From positions 1 to 64,000 of the forward strand of contig VBGR01000036.1 of assembly GCA_005880695.1 (NCBI GenBank): a stretch of 64,000 bases of DNA, read 5' to 3'. This document shows positions 41,637 to 48,265 of this stretch, in pieces. How positions within the stretch are numbered: position 1 is the first letter of the stretch; every line of letters begins with the position of its first letter. The position numbers were made by a program, and so were the translations under genes. Source of the DNA: Chloroflexota bacterium. GTDB taxonomy: Bacteria; Chloroflexota; Dormibacteria; Dormibacterales; Dormibacteraceae. The notes below the pieces were generated by a model, which worked only from the letters and a program-made list of their open reading frames with translations, searched no databases and was not told where the DNA came from.

Positions 41637-42298
41637 TTCAGATGGCAGGTGTCGTTCACCCTCGAGACAACCATCCGAGGCGGACGTCCCTCGATGACCG
41701 TGAGAGAGGTGTTCTCGATGGTGAAGGGAAAGAGGCCGTTCGAAGATCGTCCCACTACGCGCAGGAGAGCGACCTGGATGACCCCACCATGCGTGACGAC
41801 CAGGACCCTACCCGTCGGGTGGCGCTCCATCAACTGGTCCAGGCCCCGACCAACCCGCTCCTCAAAGTGCCGCGTCCCCTCACCACCCGGCACGATGTCC
41901 CAGTCGGGCTGCTTGAGCCACGCCTGCCATTGCTTTGGATAGCGCTCGGTGATCTCAGCCCTCGTCAAACCTTCCCACTCGCCCAGCGCGATTTCTCGCA
42001 ATTCGGGAACGCTTTGCGGAGCGCGGCCGAGCCGCTCAGCGACCGCTCCCGCTGTGTCGGCCGCACGCCGCAGATCGCTGGTGTAGAACCCGTCGAATTG
42101 CATGTCCGCCAAGCGCTCGCCAAGGAGCCGAGCTTGCTCCTCGCCTAGCTCGGACAGCGGTGGATCGAGCTGACCCTGGATGCGCTGCTCCGTGTTCCAG
42201 GTGGAACAACCATGCCGAACCAAGATCAGGCTCAGTCGGTGGGGCCGGGTCGTTTCGGGCGGATCGGGCGGTGTCGCCCTGGCGCCCGAATCTGACAT
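41633..42298 (-). CDS. Histidine phosphatase superfamily protein (phosphoglycerate-mutase-like)
   Basis: A 221-aa protein. LILVRHGCSTWNTEQRIQGQLDPPLSELG contains the RHG catalytic motif, with TSDLRRAADTA, LREIALGEWEGL and VVTHGGVIQ following. Candidate roles include cobalamin phosphatase, GpmB-like or glucosyl-3-phosphoglycerate phosphatase; none can be chosen. TAGTAT lies 8 nt before the ATG on this strand. A near-parS sequence lies in the CSTWNT codons (42193-42208). Confidence 0.85.
   Translation of the reverse strand: MSDSGARATPPDPPETTRPHRLSLILVRHGCSTWNTEQRIQGQLDPPLSELGEEQARLLGERLADMQFDGFYTSDLRRAADTAGAVAERLGRAPQSVPELREIALGEWEGLTRAEITERYPKQWQAWLKQPDWDIVPGGEGTRHFEERVGRGLDQLMERHPTGRVLVVTHGGVIQVALLRVVGRSSNGLFPFTIENTSLTVIEGRPPRMVVSRVNDTCHLN
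42193..42208. repeat. Near-canonical parS-like sequence (degenerate)
   Basis: TGTTCCAGGTGGAACA differs by one base from TGTTCCACGTGGAACA, the symmetric form of the canonical-type half found in the hybrid sites. It falls on the codons of the conserved CSTWNT motif, so it may be coincidental. Confidence 0.35.
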
Positions 42299-42305
42299 CG
42301 GGTTT

Positions 42306-42312
42306 TATACTA
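42306..42312. promoter_or_regulatory. Symmetric -10 box between the phosphatase and DUF4388 genes
   Basis: TATACTA reads TATACT on the plus strand and TAGTAT on the minus strand. On the minus strand it is 8 nt before the phosphatase ATG. On the plus strand it could drive the DUF4388 gene, leaving a leader of about 65 nt with GGGGAAG before TTG 42381. A 13-codon frame (42350-42391) lies in that leader. Confidence 0.5.
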
Positions 42313-42380
42313 GCCGTGATTCGGCGGCGGTCCGAGATCAGCGCTTGCCATGAAAACGCAGCAGAATTCGGGGAAGTTAC

Positions 42381-43898
42381 TTGCAGGCTAAAGGTTCGCT
42401 CAAGGAAACGGCACTGCGTTCCCTCCTGGAGGGAGCGCAGACCGAGCGCGCCACCGGCACGTTGACCGTGAAGAACAACGGCGCCGCATACACGCTCTAC
42501 TTCCTCTTCGGGCACCTCTTTCACGCGAGTGGCGAAGGCCACACCGGCGATGATGCGGTGCTCGGCGCGCTCCGTTTTGGAGAGGGTGACTTCGCGTTCG
42601 ACGCCAAGGCGAAGCTGCCCGCTGATGAAACCGTCAAGATGACCATCCCTGAGCTCGTTAGCGCGGCGGGAGAAAACGGCCTGACGCCTGGCGGCGAAGC
42701 GGAAGGTGCCGAGCACCCCGTCGCAGAGCAGCCAGCCGCCGAGCCCGCGAACCGCGAAGAAGCGAAGGCGGAGGTGCAGGTGGAAGAGGAAGCGCCAGTG
42801 CGCAAAGGAGTCAAGCATCGGCCCAGCCCGAAGCACGGTCGGGAGCCATTTCCCGTACCGGCGGGCGAGGTGGTCTACGACTCTTTGAAGACGTCGTTTG
42901 TCGATTTTCCGCGGCTCATCACAACACTGGAAAGCGAGGGCTACACGGGCTATGTGCGCCTTCTCACGGAGGGCGCTACCGGCCTCATTTTGTTTAAAGA
43001 CGGCAAGGCTCAGGAATGCGTATTCGACGCCGGCGAGCATGTCGATCGTGGCCGCCAGGCGCTGCATCTATTCAACGACGAGGTCACGCACGGGCACGGC
43101 GTGCTTGATGTTGTGGGGCTCCCCGGCGAGATTGTGGATGGCCTCTACGACCTGGTCGTTGCGCAACCGATGTACACCGAGCTCTATGCCTCCTGGGTGG
43201 ACATGCCGGCCCTTCTGAAGTTCCTCCACGACCGCAAGCTGACCGGAAGCGTCATGGTGCGCGCCGACCGCGGGACGGGCATCGTGATCCTCACGGACGG
43301 AAAGGCGACCGGCGCCTACACGAGCGAATCCAGGTCCATTGACGAGGACCCGAAGATCGTGCTCGAGCTCTGCGCTGACGAGAAGGCGATGATCGAGGTC
43401 AAGCGGGCGGACCATGCCTCAGGACGGCCTCCGCTGGACGTGGATGAAGTCGTGGGCCAGCGGCCGCGCGCCGCGCGCTCGGCTCCTCCGGAACCAACCG
43501 AAAGAGGTACTGAACAGCTGCCGCGGATGGTCGAAACCGCAACCATGCCGGCCTTCACCGATTCGACGGCCCCTCCGAGGCCGGAACCGGCAGCGCCAGC
43601 TGAGTTCGAGTCGCCGGCACCCGCTCCCGAGCCGGCCCGCCTCTCCGACGCGCCGCCGGGCGCCAAACCGCCGCCGGATTGGGAGGCGGTGGTAGTTGAT
43701 CTGCAGGGCATGGCGGATCAGGCGCTGGGCGCCCGCTCTCGGAAGGTGAAGGACCTGCTGGGCTCGGCTGAGCGGTCTCAGGGCGGCATCGACCAAGCGG
43801 TCTCCCAGGTCAGCCAGATCTCGCTGCTGTTCGTCGACTCGGCGCTGCTCGTCAAACTCGAGCAGGACATGCGAGCGCGCCTGCAGACCTACCTCTGA
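42381..43898 (+). CDS. DUF4388-containing protein with three effector-like segments
   Basis: A 505-aa cytoplasmic protein. The N-terminal ~85 residues (KGSLKETALRSLLEGAQ, RATGTLTVKNNG, LYFLFGHLFHASGEG, GDDAVLGALRFGEGDFAF) match DUF4388/PatA-like modules. An acidic linker follows. Residues ~155-350 hold two further related segments (FVDFPRLITTLESEGYTGYV and MPALLKFLHDRKLTGSVMV). A Pro-rich linker and a helical C-terminus with heptad-like spacing end the protein. DUF4388 proteins work with two-component or small-GTPase systems; the role here is unknown. The start is TTG 42381 with GGGGAAG upstream. Confidence 0.68.
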   Translation: MQAKGSLKETALRSLLEGAQTERATGTLTVKNNGAAYTLYFLFGHLFHASGEGHTGDDAVLGALRFGEGDFAFDAKAKLPADETVKMTIPELVSAAGENGLTPGGEAEGAEHPVAEQPAAEPANREEAKAEVQVEEEAPVRKGVKHRPSPKHGREPFPVPAGEVVYDSLKTSFVDFPRLITTLESEGYTGYVRLLTEGATGLILFKDGKAQECVFDAGEHVDRGRQALHLFNDEVTHGHGVLDVVGLPGEIVDGLYDLVVAQPMYTELYASWVDMPALLKFLHDRKLTGSVMVRADRGTGIVILTDGKATGAYTSESRSIDEDPKIVLELCADEKAMIEVKRADHASGRPPLDVDEVVGQRPRAARSAPPEPTERGTEQLPRMVETATMPAFTDSTAPPRPEPAAPAEFESPAPAPEPARLSDAPPGAKPPPDWEAVVVDLQGMADQALGARSRKVKDLLGSAERSQGGIDQAVSQVSQISLLFVDSALLVKLEQDMRARLQTYL

Positions 43899-45517
43899 GG
43901 TCAGCGCGGCTGGTGGCCGCCCGCCTTGCGGTAAGCCTGGCCTTCCTCGTCCTGGCAAGCCTCGGCGCGGCCTGCGACAGCCCGCCCCAGATCGTGGAGA
44001 TCAGCCCCGGGCGCGGCGCGCAGGAAGTGCGCACAAATGCACCCGTTCGGATCAGGTTCGACCGGCCCGTCAATAAGGCATCCGTAGGCGCCAGCTTCAA
44101 CTTGCTTCCGGCGGCGTCGGGCGAGCTGGCCTGGCCCGACGCCAGCACTCTCGTCTTCAACCACACGACGTTGCGACCTGATGCGGAATACGAGGTCATC
44201 CTGGCGCCTGGTTACCGCGACGCCTCGGGTAAGTCCAATCCCCTCCGGCACAGCTGGAAGTTCCACACCGAGCCGCCACCGGCGCTCCGCTCGACGACGC
44301 CCGCGGCAGGTGACCAGGGAGTGGATCCAGCCGCTTTCCTGACCCTCGTCTTCAGCCGGGAGATGGATCCGGCCAGCGTTGGCTCGGCTCTGAGCTTCGC
44401 GCCGGCCGCGGACTTCTCGGTGCGATCGGATCCTGGGGATGCCAAGCGTCTTGTCGTGGCGCCACAGACCTTGCTCGACCCCAGCAGCCATTACGAGCTC
44501 GCGATCGCGCCCGGAGCTAAGGATGTGGATGGCAACTCGCTACCCGCGGCCCGGCTCTCTTTCACGACCGGCCCGGTGAGGTCTCTGCGTCGACTGATCA
44601 CCTTCATCGCCGGCCAGACCAGCAGCGCTCCCGGCGCCGGGGTCTGGATGGTCGATTCCGGTGGCTTTCCCCGCCAGCTCGTAGCCGGGCCCGTGGATGG
44701 TTTCTTGTGGACCGCCGATGGTCTTGGCCTCCTGGTCCGGCGACCCGGCGGCAGTTGGGAGCAGGTCACACTCGGCTCCAATCAGGTGCGGCTCCCCTTC
44801 AGCGCAAGCTGGGCGGCTTACCTCGGCGAAGCGGCTGGCTACGTCTATCTCGACGGCCGGCGCTTGAGGCGACTGCTTCCTGACGCCTCCACCGTTGACA
44901 TCGCGACCGGCGTCGACGAGGCGGCCGTGTCGCCCGACCTGGCGCGGGTCGCGTTCTCGGTCCATGACCTAGGGGGTGCCGAAATTCGCGGGTACGACGT
45001 CGCCCTGCGCGCCCAGTACCGCATCCAAAGGGAGGCGCTGCCCATCAGCGCGATCGCCTGGTCGCCGGACGGTCGCCGCCTGGCCTACCTCGAGGAGAGC
45101 GCTGGCGCCGGCACCCTGCAGCTTCGGGTGAAGACTCTGGGCGGTGCCGGGACTGCCGCGACCCTTGCGACAGGCAGCATCAGCCGGCCGGTCTGGTCGG
45201 CCGGCTCGAACGACCTCATCTTCAGCGCCGAGATTGAGGTGGCCGGCGGCGCTTCAACGCGCCTTTTCCGCCTGAACACAGCCCTCCCGCCTCCCCGCCT
45301 GACGAGTGCCGGTGCGCTGCCCGCCGCTGGACCTGGCGATAGCTGGAATCCGCGGCCATCTCCCGACGGGCATCAGATCGCCTTTCTCGCGGGCTCGCCG
45401 GCTAGCGCGCAGGTCTGGCTGATGAACGCGGATGGGACTGGTTTGGCTCGGCTCACGCGCTTCGACGCTGAGGCGTTCCCTTTTTCCTGCCGGGAAGTGC
45501 ATTGGGGAGAGCCCTGA
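43895..45517 (+). CDS. Lipoprotein-like protein with Ig-like (Big_5) and TolB/WD40-like propeller domains (CTG start possible)
   Basis: A predicted exported protein of about 540 aa. The signal segment (ARLAVSLAFLVLASLGAAC) ends in a lipobox-like Cys. Two Ig-like Big_5 domains follow (IVEISPGRGAQEVRTNAPVR; STTPAAGDQGVDPAAFLTLV), then a PD40/TolB-type propeller (AIAWSPDGRRLAYLEE, NPRPSPDGHQIAFLAG, QVWLMNADGTGLARLT). GTG 43913 is the first standard start. CTG 43895 overlaps the previous TGA as CTGA and adds MRSARL, giving a better signal n-region. The function is probably extracytoplasmic binding. Confidence 0.68.
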   Translation: MRSARLVAARLAVSLAFLVLASLGAACDSPPQIVEISPGRGAQEVRTNAPVRIRFDRPVNKASVGASFNLLPAASGELAWPDASTLVFNHTTLRPDAEYEVILAPGYRDASGKSNPLRHSWKFHTEPPPALRSTTPAAGDQGVDPAAFLTLVFSREMDPASVGSALSFAPAADFSVRSDPGDAKRLVVAPQTLLDPSSHYELAIAPGAKDVDGNSLPAARLSFTTGPVRSLRRLITFIAGQTSSAPGAGVWMVDSGGFPRQLVAGPVDGFLWTADGLGLLVRRPGGSWEQVTLGSNQVRLPFSASWAAYLGEAAGYVYLDGRRLRRLLPDASTVDIATGVDEAAVSPDLARVAFSVHDLGGAEIRGYDVALRAQYRIQREALPISAIAWSPDGRRLAYLEESAGAGTLQLRVKTLGGAGTAATLATGSISRPVWSAGSNDLIFSAEIEVAGGASTRLFRLNTALPPPRLTSAGALPAAGPGDSWNPRPSPDGHQIAFLAGSPASAQVWLMNADGTGLARLTRFDAEAFPFSCREVHWGEP

Positions 45518-45538
45518 TGGGTGCGCGCCGAGGGACTT

Positions 45539-45554
45539 TGTAAAACGTTTTACA
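45539..45554. repeat. parS-like site 5 (perfect palindrome), intergenic
   Basis: TGTAAAACGTTTTACA in the 80-bp gap between two convergent genes, where no coding constraint explains it. This is the cleanest evidence that the motif is selected as DNA. Confidence 0.78.
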
Positions 45555-45597
45555 CCGCTCGCGCCGGCGGCCAGCTTCAGCGCCCGATCTTCTTAGG

Positions 45598-46875
45598 TTA
45601 GAAAGGTCTCGCCACCCGGACCGCTGGAGCGGGTTCCAGGACCGAGCCCATGGCTGCCCAGATGCGATCTGTGGTGCGAGCCCACGGATAACGTTGGGCG
45701 ACTGCGACGCCCTGCTGACCAAGCTTGGCCGCCAGCTCCTCATCGTCGAGCAGACGCTTGATGCGATCGGCGTAAGCGGCTGGGTCATGCCCGTCGACCA
45801 GGAAGCCCGTACTCCCCTCGCGGACCACAGAGGCGAGGCCGGCGACGTTGGCGGCGACCACCGGGCAGCCGCAGGCCTGAGCCTCGAGCCCGACGAGTCC
45901 AAACGACTCGCTGTAGGAGGGCATGACGCAGGCTTCCGCCGCGGCATAGAAATAGGGCAGCTCGTGATGCGCGACCGGGCCCAAGAAGTCCACCCTGGTT
46001 GCGATCCCCAGCTCACGCGCCAGCGTCCGCAAGCGGTTCTTTTCGCCGTCCACGCCGTCCCGGCTGTCTTCGCCAACGACCAGCAAGCGCAGGTCGCGGT
46101 GGCCTGGCTCGGTCAGCTGGGCGAGCGCCCGGAGCACGACTTCAGCACCTTTCAACCGCTCTAGCCGGCCCACGAACAGGAGCAGACGCTGCGCCGGATA
46201 GCCGATCTTGCGTTGTGCCTCCGTCTTGTCCATCGGTCCGAAAACGGAGAGGTCAATACCAGGAGCGACGACAGTAATCCGTGCAGGGTCGACGCCGTAG
46301 AGGTGCTCGAGATCCTCCGCCTCCACGGCCGTGCTGGCGATCAGGAGGTCGGCCTTGCGGGCAACAGTCTGCTCAACCGCGATGCGGGCGTTTGGTTCCG
46401 GCTCGGCCCCCGGGGCCAGCCGCCGATTCTTGACCAGGCCGAGAGTGTGCGCCGTGTGTACCCAAGGCAGGTTGAGCGCGGGGCTCAAGCGAGAGGCGAC
46501 GGCCCCGGACAGCCAGTAGTGGGAGTAGATGAGGTCGTACTCCAGCTCGCGCTCGCGAACATCCTCCAGGACAGAGCGCGTGAAAGCCGGGACCCGGTCC
46601 AACAAGCCGTATTTGTCGGTCTCGAAGGGGCCCGCCGGCAGGTAGACGACGCGGCTCAAAGGCGCGAGCCGCTCGCTAACGGGATCGTCCTCGTTCAGAC
46701 GACGCGTGAATACATCGGTGGAGATCCCGCAGCGGCTGAAAGCGGTGCAGACCTGCCTGATATAGACGTTCATCCCGCCGTTGGCGCTCTGGCCGAGCGC
46801 CGCCGTAGGCGACGTGTGCATGGAAAGGACAGCCAGGCGGGTCTGGCCGGAGATCATCAGGGCGTCAAATGACAA
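45598..46875 (-). CDS. MshA-like GT4 glycosyltransferase
   Basis: A 425-aa GT-B enzyme. RLAVLSMHTSPTAALGQSANGGMNVYIRQV closely resembles the N-terminus of MshA and sucrose-synthase-like GT4 enzymes; VHTAHTLGLVKN, VVAPGIDLSVFGP, LLFVGRLERLKGAEVVLRAL and PSYSESFGLVGLEAQACGCP follow. It could make a GlcNAc-inositol-phosphate-type product, but mycothiol synthesis is not otherwise shown in the window, although a double-GNAT protein is present at 15.8 kb. Confidence 0.82.
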   Translation of the reverse strand: MSFDALMISGQTRLAVLSMHTSPTAALGQSANGGMNVYIRQVCTAFSRCGISTDVFTRRLNEDDPVSERLAPLSRVVYLPAGPFETDKYGLLDRVPAFTRSVLEDVRERELEYDLIYSHYWLSGAVASRLSPALNLPWVHTAHTLGLVKNRRLAPGAEPEPNARIAVEQTVARKADLLIASTAVEAEDLEHLYGVDPARITVVAPGIDLSVFGPMDKTEAQRKIGYPAQRLLLFVGRLERLKGAEVVLRALAQLTEPGHRDLRLLVVGEDSRDGVDGEKNRLRTLARELGIATRVDFLGPVAHHELPYFYAAAEACVMPSYSESFGLVGLEAQACGCPVVAANVAGLASVVREGSTGFLVDGHDPAAYADRIKRLLDDEELAAKLGQQGVAVAQRYPWARTTDRIWAAMGSVLEPAPAVRVARPF

Positions 46876-46931
46876 CCGAGGCCGTGGGCAGGCACACCTC
46901 TGAATACCGTACCCTTCTGCCCGCTATTCCC

Positions 46932-46947
46932 CGCGAGCGGCTTCGCG
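46932..46947. other. Short hairpin in the gap between divergent glycosyltransferases
   Basis: CGCGA, six nucleotides, then TCGCG form a 5-bp stem. The gap 46876-47044 also holds TATGAT at 46976-46981, which could be a -10 for the downstream gene. No gene was recognised in this gap. Confidence 0.3.
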
Positions 46948-47044
46948 AGGCGCGGCGGTCCCGACTTCCGTCCGTATGATTTAGGGCCCGCGTGATCCTG
47001 AACCGCCCAAGCCGGGTTCCAACCACAGCCGTTGAGCGCCGGGT

Positions 47045-48265
47045 TTGGCGCAGGGTGCCTGCCGGGAGGCGTTCATAGCCGACCCGGCCCCGGCCCGGAG
47101 TGGCTCAGGGCAGCGGATCCTGATCCTCTACTCGAATACAGGGGGCGGGCACCGCGCCGCCGCTCACGCGCTCGAGATGGCGATCCAGCAGCTGGATCCC
47201 GACGCTCGCGTCGAGCAGCTCGACCCGCTCATGGGCGAACAATCCTCGTCGCGCCTTGTCCGGCGTCTGGCCAGCCTCTACTCGCCTCTCATCCAGCGCT
47301 CGCCGCCGTTGTGGGGCGCCATCTACCACGGCTTCAACAACCGGCCCGCTTTTGCGGCCGTGCGCGGCGTCTTCGGCGGCTACGTACGCAAGATCCTGAC
47401 CCGCGAGCTGGCGAGGTTCGATCCGGACCTTGTCATCTCGGTGCATCCGCTGCTCAATCACGTCGCCTGGCAGACGATCAGACGAGGGCCTCGGCCGCGC
47501 GGGTTGGTGACCGTGATCACCGACCTGGTCGACTTCCATCTCGGCTGGATGTTCCCGCGCTCAGACCTGGTTGTGGTCCCGACCGAGATGGCCCGCCGCG
47601 AATGCCTGGCGGCCGGCGTGCCGGAGGCGCGGCTGCGGCTGCTGGGACTGCCGGTCGACCTCCGGTTCCGGCCCCCGGCCCCAGGCGAGCAGGCAGCTCT
47701 GCGGCGCCGTTTTGGTCTCGACGAGAGTCGCTTCACGATCCTGGTCGCGGGCGGAGGCGAGGGCTCGGGAAAGCTGCTCCAACAAGTGCGAGCGTTGGCC
47801 CGGCGCGAGGCCCACTGGCAGCTGATCGTGGTCTGCGGCCGGAACGAGAAGCTCCGCCGCCGTCTGAGCCGGATCAATTGGCAGTCGCGGGCCCTGATCC
47901 TGGGCTTTGTGGACTACATGCCCGACCTCATGCGGGCAGCCGATATCGTGGTTGGCAAGGCCGGGCCGGGAGCGATCGGTGAAGCGCTGGCGACCGGAAT
48001 GCCGATGCTGTTGACCAGCTACCTGCCCGGCCAGGAGACGCAAAACGTCACCTTCGTGGAGCAGTCCGGCATGGGCCGCTACGTTCCGAAGCCGGACCAG
48101 TTGCTGGCCGCGGTGCGCGAGCTGGCGGAGCCCGGCAGCCCCAGCTGGCGCGCGATGGCCGAGCGCGCCGCCAAGATCTCGCACCCATACGCGAGCCTCG
48201 ACATAGCGCGCGAATGCCTGCGGGTGGCCGCCGTTTACAGGGCGTCCGAGCAGGCCAGCCGGTAG
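47045..48265 (+). CDS. MGDG-synthase-like glycosyltransferase (GT28, diacylglycerol glycosyltransferase type)
   Basis: A 406-aa protein from TTG 47045, the first start after an in-frame TGA at 47033. ILYSNTGGGHRAAAHALEMA is the MGDG-synthase N-terminal motif. VISVHPLLNHVAW and VITDLVDFHLGWMFPRSD follow, and the C-terminal donor domain carries VAGGGEGSGKLLQQV and VVGKAGPGAIGEALATGMP. It probably glycosylates diacylglycerol at the membrane. Its last 31 nt overlap the convergent helicase gene. Confidence 0.82.
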   Translation: MAQGACREAFIADPAPARSGSGQRILILYSNTGGGHRAAAHALEMAIQQLDPDARVEQLDPLMGEQSSSRLVRRLASLYSPLIQRSPPLWGAIYHGFNNRPAFAAVRGVFGGYVRKILTRELARFDPDLVISVHPLLNHVAWQTIRRGPRPRGLVTVITDLVDFHLGWMFPRSDLVVVPTEMARRECLAAGVPEARLRLLGLPVDLRFRPPAPGEQAALRRRFGLDESRFTILVAGGGEGSGKLLQQVRALARREAHWQLIVVCGRNEKLRRRLSRINWQSRALILGFVDYMPDLMRAADIVVGKAGPGAIGEALATGMPMLLTSYLPGQETQNVTFVEQSGMGRYVPKPDQLLAAVRELAEPGSPSWRAMAERAAKISHPYASLDIARECLRVAAVYRASEQASR

